Origin: Alkalihalobacillus pseudalcaliphilus
GTDB lineage: Bacteria; Bacillota; Bacilli; Bacillales; Bacillaceae_D
Reading direction: 5' to 3'
Assembly: GCF_028610675.1 (NCBI RefSeq)
Contig: NZ_JAQQWS010000008.1
Span: 109,044 to 173,043 of the forward strand
DNA length: 64,000 nt
Shown here: positions 50,152 to 59,738 of the stretch, piece by piece
Numbering within the stretch: position 1 is the first letter of the stretch
Layout of the letters: each line of letters begins with the position of its first letter
Made by a program: the position numbers and the translations under genes
Notes under the pieces: generated by a model
What the model was told of the DNA's origin: nothing
The model's input: only the letters and a program-made list of their open reading frames with translations
Database searches by the model: none

Positions 50152-50504
50152 TCATATTCCCCCTTTTGACATAATTTGATTTAAGTATTACAAATAATAT
50201 AATAATTTAAAAGATATTAAATTACAATATTATTTTGAATATTCTACACATATATGATACTATTCAAATAAAAAAAGATATAGTCCTAATCTTCATTTTT
50301 TGTCCATTTTAATTGTTAAAAATTTGATTTTTCTTGAGAAACAAAGGTGTATTTTGAATGTTTGATGTGTTTAAGGACTTAAAGGAGGGTTGATTCATAC
50401 ATAAAGAAAGGTAATCAACGTTATTTAAAAATACTATTAAAGTAACGTAATAGGTTTATTAACGTAATGAATCTTCATGATTTTAAACAGAAAGGATGAT
50501 ATAC
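50152..50504. other. Divergent promoter region of the ABC transporter genes
   Basis: AT-rich, 353 bases with no gene. It must hold promoters for the binding protein (minus) and permease operon (plus). I could not pick a convincing -35/-10 pair on either strand. An AAAGGAGGG sequence near 50381 precedes only a four-codon frame. Confidence 0.4.
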
Positions 50505-51407
50505 ATGGAGCCACAACCACAGATAGGTAATTCGCCTGTTACACCAACTGCTGCCCCGCACTCAAAAATGGTTAGGTGGAGGTCTTTTTATCGAAAGTTA
50601 GCAAAAAATAAAGCAGCACTTATTGGAGCTGTGTTTATCATATTCTTTTTTATCTTAGCTATTATTGGACCGTATATTACTCCATATGATCCGATTACGC
50701 CGGATTTTAGTAAAACGTTTCAAGGGCCAAGTGCTGAACATTGGTTTGGTACAGACGATAAAGGAAGAGATATATTAAGTAGAATTTTAGATGGGACAAG
50801 GCTATCTCTTTTTATCGGTATTAGTGCTACATTTTTAGGAGCTGTGACAGGTGTTATTTTGGGCATCTTATCAGGATATTATGGTAGATGGTTAGATAGC
50901 CTAATTATGAGACTCTGTGATGTTCTTTTAGCATTCCCTGGAATTCTTTTAGCTTTAGCTATTATTAGTATTTTAGGCCCTAGTACGATGAATGTCATTA
51001 TTGCGGTAGCTTTCTATGCGATTCCAAGCTTTGCTCGTATTGTACGAGGCTCTACCTTAGGGGTAAAAAAGCTTGAATATATTGATGCGATTAAAGCAGT
51101 CGGAGCTACTGATTTCCGAATTATCTTTAAACATATTTTACCTAATATTATGTCGCCTATTATTGTTCAGACGACTTTGTATATTGCATCTGCGATTATT
51201 ACTTCCAGTGCATTATCCTTCCTAGGACTCGGGACGACGCCACCTGATATTGAGTGGGGAAGAATGTTATCAGAAGGACGTAGTTATATAGCTCAAGCGC
51301 CACATATTACATTATTCCCGGGCATTGCCATTGTAATGGTTGTTATTGGTTTTAATTTATTTGGTGATGGCTTGCGAGATGCGTTAGATCCTCGAACAAA
51401 GAACTAA
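50505..51407 (+). CDS. ABC transporter permease, DppC/OppC type
   Basis: A 300-residue inner-membrane permease with about six segments. The binding-protein-dependent transport loop is visible as YIDAIKAVGATDFRIIFKHI followed by LPN (EAA motif). The N-terminal ITPDFSKTFQGPSAEHWFGT and DDKGRDILSRI are typical of DppC/OppC. The ATG at 50505 lies eight bases after AAAGGA. First gene of a four-gene operon (C, B, D, F order); the binding protein is divergent. Confidence 0.9.
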   Translation: MEPQPQIGNSPVTPTAAPHSKMVRWRSFYRKLAKNKAALIGAVFIIFFFILAIIGPYITPYDPITPDFSKTFQGPSAEHWFGTDDKGRDILSRILDGTRLSLFIGISATFLGAVTGVILGILSGYYGRWLDSLIMRLCDVLLAFPGILLALAIISILGPSTMNVIIAVAFYAIPSFARIVRGSTLGVKKLEYIDAIKAVGATDFRIIFKHILPNIMSPIIVQTTLYIASAIITSSALSFLGLGTTPPDIEWGRMLSEGRSYIAQAPHITLFPGIAIVMVVIGFNLFGDGLRDALDPRTKN

Positions 51408-51428
51408 AAAACGGGAAGGTGACATAAA

Positions 51429-52352
51429 ATGTTTTTATTTATTATAAGAAGAATTGTTCAAACAATCCCAGTCATAATTGGTGTGACACTAGCGGTCTTC
51501 CTTATTATGTATTTAAGTCCAGGGGATCCCGCACGTATTATGGCAGGTGAAGGGGCAGATCCCGCACAAATTGAACAGATGAGGGAGAATTTAGGGTTAA
51601 ATGACCCTTGGTATCAACAATATTTTCGTTTTGTTTCAGATGCAGCTCAAGGTGATTTGGGTAGTTCAATTAGAACAAATCGAGATGTTGTCAATGAAAT
51701 CTTTGACTCTCGCTTTTGGATTACCGTACAGCTAGCGATACTCGGAACAGGGTTGGCTGTGGTATTTGGATTAATAGTTGGAATTATTTCAGCAACGAGA
51801 AAATACAGTGTGCTCGATGTCACATTAATGCTAATTGCATTATTTGGTTTATCGATGCCGAACTTTTGGTTAGGGATTATGCTAATCTATTTCTTTTCTG
51901 TTAATTTGGGATGGTTACCCGTGGCAGGTTGGGATACATGGCAACAGATGATTTTACCGACATTTACTTTAGGGACAGTTGGTGCCGCAATTATAGCGAG
52001 GATGACTCGTTCGAGTATGCTTGAGGTTTTAGATCAGGATTATATTCGTACATCTCATGCAAAAGGGGTTTCAGAACGAGTGGTTATTTATAAACATGCG
52101 TTAAAAAATGCGTTAATTCCTGTAGTTACTGTTGTTGGTTTACAATTTGGCTCACTTTTAGGGGGGGCGGTTGTGACGGAACAAATTTTTGCGATAAATG
52201 GACTTGGGCGATTAATTATTGACTCAATTCGTGCTCAAGATTTCCCAATGGTACAAGGTGCGGTATTAGTTTGTGCGTTACTGTTTGTTCTCGTTAACAC
52301 GATTGTTGATATTTCGTATCGTTATCTCAATAAACGAATTGATTTAAGTTAA
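51429..52352 (+). CDS. ABC transporter permease, DppB/OppB type
   Basis: A 307-residue permease with about six membrane segments. MFLFIIRRIVQTIPVIIGVT, YLSPGDPA and the EAA loop (RTSHAKGVSERVVIYKHALK) are typical of DppB/OppB. It pairs with the upstream DppC-type subunit to make the channel. AAGGTGACA precedes the ATG. The gene starts 21 bp after the previous stop. Confidence 0.9.
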   Translation: MFLFIIRRIVQTIPVIIGVTLAVFLIMYLSPGDPARIMAGEGADPAQIEQMRENLGLNDPWYQQYFRFVSDAAQGDLGSSIRTNRDVVNEIFDSRFWITVQLAILGTGLAVVFGLIVGIISATRKYSVLDVTLMLIALFGLSMPNFWLGIMLIYFFSVNLGWLPVAGWDTWQQMILPTFTLGTVGAAIIARMTRSSMLEVLDQDYIRTSHAKGVSERVVIYKHALKNALIPVVTVVGLQFGSLLGGAVVTEQIFAINGLGRLIIDSIRAQDFPMVQGAVLVCALLFVLVNTIVDISYRYLNKRIDLS

Positions 52353-52366
52353 GGTGAGGTGGAAGT

Positions 52367-53383
52367 ATGAGTAATGATTATATTCTTGATGTAAAAGGGC
52401 TTCGTACCTCCTTCTTTACAGGAGACGGTGAGGTAAAAGCAGTTGATGGTGTAGATTTTGCAATTGAGAGAGGAAAGACACTTGGTATTGTTGGTGAGTC
52501 AGGTTCTGGAAAGAGTATTACCTCCTTATCCGTGCTTCGGTTAATTCAAGAGCCGCAAGGTAAGGTTGTGGATGGTGAGATTCATTTTAAAGGCGAAAAC
52601 TTGCTTGATAAGACTAAAAAAGAAATGCGAAAAATTCGAGGGAATCATATCTCGATGATCTTTCAGGAACCGATGACTTCACTTAATCCAACATTAACAT
52701 GTGGGGAACAAATTGCTGAGTCAATTCGGATCCATCAAAAATTAAAAAAGAAACCAGCATGGGATAAAGCCGTCGAAATGCTAAAGCTCGTAGGAATTCC
52801 ATCCCCTGAAAAAAGGGCGAAGCAATATCCATTTGAGTTATCCGGTGGGATGAGACAGCGTGTAATGATTGCGATTTCTCTTGCCTGTAATCCTGAATTA
52901 TTAATAGCTGATGAACCAACAACGGCTCTTGATGTAACGATTCAAGCTCAAATTTTGGAATTAATAAAAAATCTCCAATCGGAGCTTGGTACCTCTCTAA
53001 TGATGATTACACATGATTTAGGTGTGGTCGCTGAAATGTGTGATAAGGTTGCCGTCATGTATTGTGGCAAGATCGTTGAATACGCAGATGTTAAAACGAT
53101 TTTTACGAATCCGAAGCATCCTTACACCATTGGATTACTAGATTCCATACCTAAGCATGATGAAGATGTCGAAGGAGATTTGGCCATTATTCCAGGTTCA
53201 GTACCGAGCCCTTTTCAATTACCAGAAGGCTGTCGATTTGCACCGAGATGTCCTCATGCTAGAGAAATATGTGCCTTAAATTTACCAGAATTAACGAAAA
53301 CGGAAAAGGATGAGTCCGTGCGTTGTTGGATGTATACAGATGAGTGGGACAGACAAAGAGAGGGTGTGAATACCCATGAATAA
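52367..53383 (+). CDS. ABC transporter ATPase, DppD/OppD type
   Basis: A 338-residue ATPase. Walker A GESGSGKS (about residues 41-48), signature LSGGMRQRV, Walker B LLIADEPTTALDV, then the OppD/F C-terminal extension with the conserved Cys cluster (CRFAPRCPHAREICA). It powers the transporter with the DppF-type subunit. AGGTGAGGTGG precedes the ATG, and its 3' end overlaps the next gene by eight bases. Confidence 0.92.
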   Translation: MSNDYILDVKGLRTSFFTGDGEVKAVDGVDFAIERGKTLGIVGESGSGKSITSLSVLRLIQEPQGKVVDGEIHFKGENLLDKTKKEMRKIRGNHISMIFQEPMTSLNPTLTCGEQIAESIRIHQKLKKKPAWDKAVEMLKLVGIPSPEKRAKQYPFELSGGMRQRVMIAISLACNPELLIADEPTTALDVTIQAQILELIKNLQSELGTSLMMITHDLGVVAEMCDKVAVMYCGKIVEYADVKTIFTNPKHPYTIGLLDSIPKHDEDVEGDLAIIPGSVPSPFQLPEGCRFAPRCPHAREICALNLPELTKTEKDESVRCWMYTDEWDRQREGVNTHE

Positions 53384-54374
53384 GGAAGTTCTATTAGAGG
53401 TGGATGGTTTGAAGCAGTACTTTCCAATCAAAGGAGGTATCTTTGGACGCACAGTGAATCATGTAAAAGCGGTAGATGATATATCCTTCACGATTAAAGA
53501 AGGTGAAACGGTTAGTATTGTGGGTGAGTCTGGCTGTGGGAAATCGACAACTGGAAGAGCGATACTACGTTTAGATAATCCTTATGAAGGTCAGGTCTTT
53601 TTTCAAGGTGAAGACTTATTAGCCTTAAGTAATACTCAAATGAGAAAAAAGCGGAAAGACTTACAAATTATCTTTCAGGATCCCTATGCTTCACTGAATC
53701 CAAGGCAAACGGTTAGTCAAATTTTAGAGGAATCGATGCAGGTGCAAAGCGTTGTTCCCAAAAAAGATAGAAGAAACCGTGTCCGAGAGCTTTTAGAGAC
53801 AGTGGGAATTGGAGAACATCAATTAGACCGTTATCCGCATGAATTTAGTGGTGGGCAAAGGCAACGAATCGGTATCGCGAGAGCGTTATCTGTGAATCCG
53901 AAGTTAATTGTATGTGATGAAGCCGTATCAGCCCTAGATGTATCGATTCAAGCACAAGTATTAAATTTATTAAAGGAATTGCAACGTGATTATAAATTAA
54001 CCTATTTATTTATTTCGCATGATTTAGGTGTAGTAAGACATATCTCTGATCGAATCATTGTTATGTATTTAGGAAAAATTGTAGAAGTCGCTGATAAGAA
54101 ATCGCTCTTTCAAAATCCAAAGCACCCTTATACACAGGCTTTGCTTTCAGCAATTCCTAGTACAAATATTGAAGCTAAGAAAGAGCGTATTCTTTTAAAA
54201 GGGGATGTACCTTCTCCTATCGATCCTCCAAAGGGATGCCGATTCCATACACGCTGTCCCTATGCTTTTGATAAGTGTAAGGAAGTAGAGCCCAAGCTAC
54301 AGCCTGTTAAGAGTGGCGGGCAACAGGAGGTAGCGTGTCACCTTCTTGATGAGGAAAAGAGTAATGCTTCTTAA
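53376..54374 (+). CDS. ABC transporter ATPase, DppF/OppF type
   Basis: A 332-residue ATPase. Walker A GESGCGKST, signature FSGGQRQRIGIARAL, Walker B LIVCDEAVSALDVS, and the C-terminal Cys cluster (CRFHTRCPYAFDKC). Second ATPase of the oligopeptide-type transporter, overlapping the DppD-type gene by eight bases. It ends the operon, with a strong terminator 36 bp after the stop. Confidence 0.92.
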   Translation: MNKEVLLEVDGLKQYFPIKGGIFGRTVNHVKAVDDISFTIKEGETVSIVGESGCGKSTTGRAILRLDNPYEGQVFFQGEDLLALSNTQMRKKRKDLQIIFQDPYASLNPRQTVSQILEESMQVQSVVPKKDRRNRVRELLETVGIGEHQLDRYPHEFSGGQRQRIGIARALSVNPKLIVCDEAVSALDVSIQAQVLNLLKELQRDYKLTYLFISHDLGVVRHISDRIIVMYLGKIVEVADKKSLFQNPKHPYTQALLSAIPSTNIEAKKERILLKGDVPSPIDPPKGCRFHTRCPYAFDKCKEVEPKLQPVKSGGQQEVACHLLDEEKSNAS

Positions 54375-54407
54375 GGCTAAATTATTTATATAAAGGTTAA
54401 AAGGCAG

Positions 54408-54454
54408 ATGTCGCAAAAATGAGGTTCTCACCTTATTTTTGCGACTTTTTTTGT
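54408..54454 (+). terminator. Terminator of the ABC transporter operon
   Basis: GTCGCAAAAAT / ATTTTTGCGAC arms with inner AGGT/ACCT pairing, followed by seven T residues. Confidence 0.95.
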
Positions 54455-54532
54455 TGATGTAAAAAGGCATTGAGAAATGTCGGATTGGTAATCCTAACAA
54501 TATGAATGACGATAAGGTTAGGTGAAAGAGTG

Positions 54533-55807
54533 ATGGAACAGGTAGATGTGATGGTTGTTGGAGCTGGATTAGCCGGCTTATCAGCAGCAAGTTGTTTAAC
54601 TGAAAAAGATTTAGTAGTAAAAGTATTAGAAGCATCTAGTCGTGCAGGTGGAAAGGTTTTATCGAGTCCATCTCATCAAGAAAACCATTTCTTTGAATTA
54701 GGTGGACAATTCTTCAATGAGGATATGACGGAATTGAGTAAATTGGTTGTTCAGTCAGGGATGTCGGTTCAGCAAACGGATTTTGTATCTGAAGCAGTTG
54801 AAATTGATCAAGTGGATAAACAACCAATTGATACATTACTAGAAAATTTGAAAAATCAACTGAAGTTACAAGCTAAAGGGGATGACCAGCGATTAACTGA
54901 TGTGTATGATACTTATATAAAAGATGACTATCACAAAAAGCTTTTACATAGTTTTCATTCGGAACTATTTACGAGTAATCCAAATACTTTGAGTAGTCAA
55001 GCGGTTGCTAACGCTCATATTCGTTATTATTCTAATAAAAGTGATTTAACCCACCAAGCATCTGGCCCACTTGAAAATGTGATCAATACTCTTTTACATC
55101 AAATAGGAGCTCAAGTCCACTACCAAGAAGTCGTTGAAGTCGTCTTAGAAGAAGATGGACATTTTACGGTAAAAAGCAATGCTCAAACGTATCACGCAAA
55201 AGCCATAATCTTGGCCATTCCACCGACTGTCGCAAAACATATTAAGCTTAGTAATGATATGTATACGCATTATTCTGCTGCGATCAATAGCTATGGCGAT
55301 GGTGCAGTTATTAAAATTACATGGTCATATGAGGAGCCGTTTTGGCACCATTATGATAGCGGAGGACAAGTGAGACGTTTAAGTGGCGTCATTTTTACAA
55401 ATCCGAGTGGTGTTTCAATAATAGATTCAACCATAGTAGGAGAGGTTTATCGATTAACCATGTTTATTGGAGCAGACTGGGCCATTCGTGCTTCCAATTT
55501 TAAGAAAGCTGACCGTAAAACATTTACAGAGCGCTTACTAGTAGAAATTTTTGGTGAAGTAGCTCTCCAATACAAAGAAGTTATAGAAAGCGTTTGGGTA
55601 AATGAACGGTTCTGTGGTGGTGGCTATAGTGCAAGAGTTCTTTTTGGCGGAAAAGGGAATGCAGCAGAAATTCTACGTAAACCTTATAAAGGTCTTGCTT
55701 TTGCATCGAGTGAATTAGCATTAAGCTTTCCGCATTTTATGGAAGGAGCGATTAGGTCTGGTAAATATGCAGCTGAGCAAATAGCTAAATGGATAATTAA
55801 ACAGTGA
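54533..55807 (+). CDS. FAD-dependent amine oxidase / protoporphyrinogen-oxidase-like protein
   Basis: A 424-residue flavoprotein. An N-terminal Rossmann FAD-binding motif, VMVVGAGLAGLSAASCL, is followed by VLEASSRAGGKV, typical of the monoamine oxidase/phytoene desaturase superfamily. The C-terminal AFASSELALSFPHFMEGAIR contacts FAD in the family. The substrate is unknown; amines, polyamines or a tetrapyrrole are possible. I chose the ATG at 54533 after AGGTGAAAGAG. It stands alone between two terminators. Confidence 0.85.
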   Translation: MEQVDVMVVGAGLAGLSAASCLTEKDLVVKVLEASSRAGGKVLSSPSHQENHFFELGGQFFNEDMTELSKLVVQSGMSVQQTDFVSEAVEIDQVDKQPIDTLLENLKNQLKLQAKGDDQRLTDVYDTYIKDDYHKKLLHSFHSELFTSNPNTLSSQAVANAHIRYYSNKSDLTHQASGPLENVINTLLHQIGAQVHYQEVVEVVLEEDGHFTVKSNAQTYHAKAIILAIPPTVAKHIKLSNDMYTHYSAAINSYGDGAVIKITWSYEEPFWHHYDSGGQVRRLSGVIFTNPSGVSIIDSTIVGEVYRLTMFIGADWAIRASNFKKADRKTFTERLLVEIFGEVALQYKEVIESVWVNERFCGGGYSARVLFGGKGNAAEILRKPYKGLAFASSELALSFPHFMEGAIRSGKYAAEQIAKWIIKQ

Positions 55808-55931
55808 TAAAAATTTTAGCTATAAGAAATCAGTGCGTTGAGAGAGAGGGTTTTAATAGATGATTGAATGGGATTTATCTGGTGACTAAATGAGAGTGTC
55901 CACTACGCTATAGATATTTTGGATAGAAGTC

Positions 55932-55987
55932 AAAAAACCGCTCTTACCATGAGATGAAAACAACATGGTAAGAGCGGTTTTTGTATC
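55932..55987. terminator. Bidirectional terminator between the amine oxidase gene and rpsD
   Basis: A perfect stem of about 19 bp (ACCGCTCTTACCATG / CATGGTAAGAGCGGT plus flanking A and T runs), loop 12 nt. Confidence 0.95.
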
Positions 55988-56006
55988 ACTCTGTAATCTA
56001 GAGAGA

Positions 56007-56609
56007 TTAACGAGAGTAGAACTCAACGATAAGAGCTTCTGTAATTTCTGCTGGAAGTTCAGAACGCTCTGGTAAACGAGTGTAAGAACCTTCTAATTTA
56101 TCTGCATCAAAAGAAACGTAAGCAGGAACGAAGTTGTTCACATCTAAAGCTTCTTTAAGTACATTTAAATTGCGTGATTTTTCACGTACAGAAATAGTTT
56201 GACCAGGCTTTACGCGGTATGATGGAATATCAACGCGTCCACCATCAACAACGATGTGACCGTGGTTAACTAATTGACGAGCTGCACGACGAGTACGAGC
56301 AAGACCCATACGATAAACTAAGTTATCTAAACGAGATTCTAAAAGAATCATGAAGTTTTCACCGTGGATACCAGTCATTTTACCAGCATCATCAAAAATA
56401 CGACGGAATTGGCGCTCATTTACACCATACATATGACGTAATTTTTGTTTTTCCTGAAGTTGTAAACCGTATTCAGAAAGTTTTTTACGTTGGTTTGGAC
56501 CGTGTTGCCCTGGAGCATACGGACGTTTTGCTAATTCTTTACCTGTGCCGCTTAAAGAAACTCCTAAACGACGAGAAAGTTTCCAAGATGGACCTGTATA
56601 TCGAGCCAT
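56007..56609 (-). CDS. rpsD: 30S ribosomal protein S4
   Basis: A 200-residue S4 protein starting MARYTGPSWKLSRRLGVSLS, with an S4 RNA-binding domain (ESRLDNLVYRMGLARTRRAA) in the C-terminal half. S4 nucleates assembly of the 30S body by binding 16S rRNA. AAGGAGGAG precedes the ATG at 56609; an upstream in-frame codon is unlikely. In B. subtilis rpsD is monocistronic near tyrS and autoregulated through its leader; the same arrangement is seen here. Confidence 0.97.
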   Translation of the reverse strand: MARYTGPSWKLSRRLGVSLSGTGKELAKRPYAPGQHGPNQRKKLSEYGLQLQEKQKLRHMYGVNERQFRRIFDDAGKMTGIHGENFMILLESRLDNLVYRMGLARTRRAARQLVNHGHIVVDGGRVDIPSYRVKPGQTISVREKSRNLNVLKEALDVNNFVPAYVSFDADKLEGSYTRLPERSELPAEITEALIVEFYSR

Positions 56610-56791
56610 GTTTGACTCCTCCTTGTTATTTTGATGTTGCAAAATAACAACAGAAGGTAGAATTTTCGCATATGATTGATTTTGCTTTCATGCATCTTCG
56701 CCTCGACAGCTTGAGGTTACGTGATGCACCTCCTAAAGAGAGGAACAAAAACAGTTTCATATGATCAACCTTTGCTGCCATATTTCACACA
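56610..56791 (-). ncRNA. rpsD (S4) leader, probable autoregulatory RNA
   Basis: A 180-nt untranslated leader between the promoter and the rpsD ATG, a size and place expected of the Bacillus S4 leader, where S4 represses its own synthesis. Directly before the Shine-Dalgarno, GTTATTTTG-CAACAT-CAAAATAAC forms a 9-bp hairpin (56625-56648). I did not verify the pseudoknot pairing of the known S4 leader. Confidence 0.55.
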
Positions 56792-56797
56792 AAGTCA

Positions 56798-56826
56798 ATT
56801 GTAACTTTTCTACTTCCAAAAGTCAA
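56798..56826 (-). promoter_or_regulatory. rpsD promoter
   Basis: On the minus strand TTGACT, a 17-bp spacer and TACAAT. A strong SigA promoter for a ribosomal protein gene; it would start transcription near 56791. Confidence 0.75.
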
Positions 56827-56863
56827 GATTCCATTTATAGGTTAGATATAAGAAACGTTATCT

Positions 56864-57043
56864 CACCAGTAAAGAAAACAGATCCGTGGTGAAGTACAAG
56901 GTGAGAAAGAAAGAAGAAGTTTTGCAAAGGCGGAATCACGGGATTGCGAGCAGAAAAAGAGGAAGAAAGCCCGAGAAAAGCTGGAGTAATTAATCTACTT
57001 CACCACTAATTAACAAAAAGTGTGGTTTCTCCCTTTACTGGTG
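56864..57043. repeat. Nested inverted repeat upstream of rpsD
   Basis: Outer arms CACCAGTAAAG (56864-56874) and CTTTACTGGTG (57033-57043) are perfect 11-bp inverted repeats. Inside them, GTGGTGAAGTA (56886-56896) and TACTTCACCAC (56996-57006) form a second perfect 11-bp pair around 99 bases of purine-rich DNA. No gene lies inside. Confidence 0.7.
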
Positions 57044-57135
57044 GTACTTTGGTCAATTTGGTTCTGCTACTTTACTTAAGGCTCTTCATTCACTTTAATG
57101 AATGTTTTAAGATTGTTCTTTGAACTAGTGTTCTA

Positions 57136-57318
57136 GGGTAACCCAGCGGACGAAAATATGTGGAGACTCCCTCGGTAAAAGTATCCGCGGGACGTAGTGG
57201 GGGGGCTGAAATCGCCTGGCAAAGCCAGTTAGTTCAGCACCACCCAGCAGGACGCGGAGCATAATTTTCGGTAACGATGAGTAACTTTCTATGTTCGCAC
57301 TAGCTTTCATGCAAAATT
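57136..57318. repeat. Dispersed structured repeat, long copy D
   Basis: A roughly 180-bp element starting ACCCAGCGGACGA with TGTGGAG at 57159-57165. An inner hairpin is formed by GCTGAA...CTGGC-AAA-GCCAG...TTCAGC (57205-57238). It includes GAGCATAATTTTCGGTAACG and a CTTTCATGCAAAAT tail. The layout matches copy C. The outer CTCCACA arm seen in copy C is degenerate here. Confidence 0.75.
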
Positions 57319-57495
57319 CATAGATAAATGAGAAAATATAGAAAAGATCGAAGTAAATAGTAGTATATTTTAGTTGATTCATTTATAATTGAATGAAAAA
57401 AGACCTATTTCTTTTTGAGTGAAGTTAGGAATCAACTTTGTAGGCGAAACTATCGTATTGAGATTGGTCTGTGAAACAAAAATGAGGTGAGATGC

Positions 57496-59715
57496 TTGAA
57501 TGTTGCAATAAAAATAAATGAACAGGCAACGAGTAAGGAATATGAGTATTTTATGGCCGTTCTAAATGAGCTTACGATGCGATCTCAATCATTAAAAAAC
57601 TCCATTGCTTTTTTACTTATCAATGAGGCACAAACCAAAATGGCTTATTATCATCAATTAAGTCAAGAAGAAGAAGATTATATACATAAGAGTTGTTACC
57701 GCTTGGTCAAACAAGCTAAATCTTATGTGAAGGACCAGTTTTTTGAGTATTATATTGAACGTACAAATATATACGATGAAAGCAGTTTTATTATCGTCGT
57801 GTTTCCATTATATAAAAGTGAGTTTAGCCATAAAAAGGCGATTGTACATCAACTAAGAATGAATCACAAAAAACTCCCTATTAAAGAAGATTTTTTTAAA
57901 GAAGTCACCTTTAACATTTTGAAAAAAACAAAATTTCAGATTCGTTGGACGGAGCTTGCCAAATCGTTGATTGATGTTGGGAAAAGGTTGTTCTATTCAT
58001 CGGCAAGCGTGACGGTATTAGAAAAAGTCAATGAAGAGCTAATGATTGTAGCTAGTTCAGATTCAACCATCGAGCAGCAATTATTTTGGAAGTACCCATT
58101 AAAAGGAGATTCGTACTGTAAAAGTCAATTATGCAAGTGGGAAACGGACGGAGAGGTTATTCATCAACTAGTTTTACCTATTCACAAGAATCTTATGGTT
58201 TATGGGTATATTGTCTTTAGTTCTTGTGACAAAATTGAAGAAAGCCTCCATCACAACGTTTGTTCCCATTTAGAAGAGTTATGTTCACTATTTGCTCAAG
58301 GATATGAGTTAGAGAAGATTCAAGATCAATCACGTGATCAACATTTATTATTGCAAGTAACGAAGAAATTGAATTCTTCTATGAAAAGTGATGCCGTAAT
58401 CATGGAAATTATTGATGTTATTCAAGAAGTATTTATCGGCTTAACGGTTAAAGTGTTAGTTACACATGAATGGACCGAGAATGAGCATACGAAAAAGTAC
58501 GTCCTTAATTACCGTGATAACGGTGAGAGTGCGACGATCGACAAGGTTTACTTATCGGGTAAAATTGAAATGGATATAAATGAACGTGAAAGAACGAGGA
58601 AAGTTTACGCCCCGTTAAGAGGAAGGCAAGGGATTTATGGTGTATTTGAGATATCGACCGATATAAGAAGACTTTTCACCAAAAATGAATTAGCTTTTAT
58701 AGAATTATTAGCAGATATTGGTGGAAATGCACTTGAAAATGCGGAATTATATCAGCAATCACAGCAACTTATCTATGACCTTCAATTAATTAACCAAACG
58801 TCTAAGGAAATCAATTCAAATTTGAAGTTTACGGATACGGTCGATTTTATAAAGCATACAATCATCAAGGCATTTGATGCAGAGGAAATTGGGATTTTAT
58901 TAACGAATCAAAATCAAGAGCTATCACTTATTAAGGGAAGTACTAGTTATTTTCAAGAAAACGGGATTAATCAGGAGTTAGGGGGATTAATCGAACGATT
59001 GACACGTGAAATGGATGCTATTTATATCGCTAGGGCCCATGTGGATCCTATACTAAAGGATTTTCCCTATCAATCTGTACTTACCATCCCGATGATGCGG
59101 ACAAAAAAGCTAGAAGGTTTGTTTATCGTTATGCATCGTGAGCCAGTTCATTTTAGTTTTGATCACTTCAAGCTTTTACAGGCCATCATTCAACATTGCA
59201 CGTTGGCTTTTACCAATTCCATGATACATGAAGAGTTAGAGAGGTTAGTTATTACCGATCATTTAACGGATTTATATGCCAGGGGTTATCTGAATAATTC
59301 GATAGAAAAATCATTTCAAAATGATAGAGAGGGAGCTTTTTTACTCCTAGATATTGATAATTTCAAACAAATTAACGATACGTATGGCCATCAGGTTGGC
59401 GATGAGATTCTTGTCCAAGTCGGTAATTTGTTAAAGGAAAAAACAAGACAGCGTGATATTGTGGCAAGATGGGGTGGTGAAGAGTTGGCCGTGTATCTAC
59501 CACAAGCCGACCGCGAAACAGGGTATGCGGTGGCGAGTCGGATTGTTAAAGCGATAGCTCATCATACGGAACCAAAAGTGACTGTATCGTGTGGCATTTC
59601 ATTTTGGGAAAAGAGTGTACCTGAAACCAAACAATTAAAAGATTTATTCGAAAAAGCTGATAAGGCATTATACGCAGCCAAAAATTCAGGGAAAAATAAA
59701 GTGGTTATGTCTTAG
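57496..59715 (+). CDS. ytrP: GAF and GGDEF domain protein, probable diguanylate cyclase (YtrP-like)
   Basis: A 739-residue soluble protein: an N-terminal region of unknown fold, GAF-like domains at about residues 285-420 and 430-580, and a C-terminal GGDEF domain from about 585. The active-site motif is WGGEEL, a functional variant of GGDEF, with an RxxD I-site (RQRD) five residues upstream. It should make cyclic di-GMP with product inhibition. It occupies the B. subtilis ytrP position between rpsD and ytsP. I chose the TTG at 57496, five bases after TGAGGTGA; a GTG within that site is unlikely. Confidence 0.85.
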   Translation: MNVAIKINEQATSKEYEYFMAVLNELTMRSQSLKNSIAFLLINEAQTKMAYYHQLSQEEEDYIHKSCYRLVKQAKSYVKDQFFEYYIERTNIYDESSFIIVVFPLYKSEFSHKKAIVHQLRMNHKKLPIKEDFFKEVTFNILKKTKFQIRWTELAKSLIDVGKRLFYSSASVTVLEKVNEELMIVASSDSTIEQQLFWKYPLKGDSYCKSQLCKWETDGEVIHQLVLPIHKNLMVYGYIVFSSCDKIEESLHHNVCSHLEELCSLFAQGYELEKIQDQSRDQHLLLQVTKKLNSSMKSDAVIMEIIDVIQEVFIGLTVKVLVTHEWTENEHTKKYVLNYRDNGESATIDKVYLSGKIEMDINERERTRKVYAPLRGRQGIYGVFEISTDIRRLFTKNELAFIELLADIGGNALENAELYQQSQQLIYDLQLINQTSKEINSNLKFTDTVDFIKHTIIKAFDAEEIGILLTNQNQELSLIKGSTSYFQENGINQELGGLIERLTREMDAIYIARAHVDPILKDFPYQSVLTIPMMRTKKLEGLFIVMHREPVHFSFDHFKLLQAIIQHCTLAFTNSMIHEELERLVITDHLTDLYARGYLNNSIEKSFQNDREGAFLLLDIDNFKQINDTYGHQVGDEILVQVGNLLKEKTRQRDIVARWGGEELAVYLPQADRETGYAVASRIVKAIAHHTEPKVTVSCGISFWEKSVPETKQLKDLFEKADKALYAAKNSGKNKVVMS

Positions 59716-59738
59716 TGGTAGTTATTGAAAGGAACGAT

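Noticed and set aside
54297..54635. 112-codon minus-strand frame between the ABC operon and the amine oxidase gene
   Set aside because: Leu/Ile-rich shadow across two coding ends and a terminator, without support.
57125..57382. 85-codon minus-strand frame in the ytrP upstream region
   Set aside because: It is the translation of dispersed repeat D; the region has no coding features.
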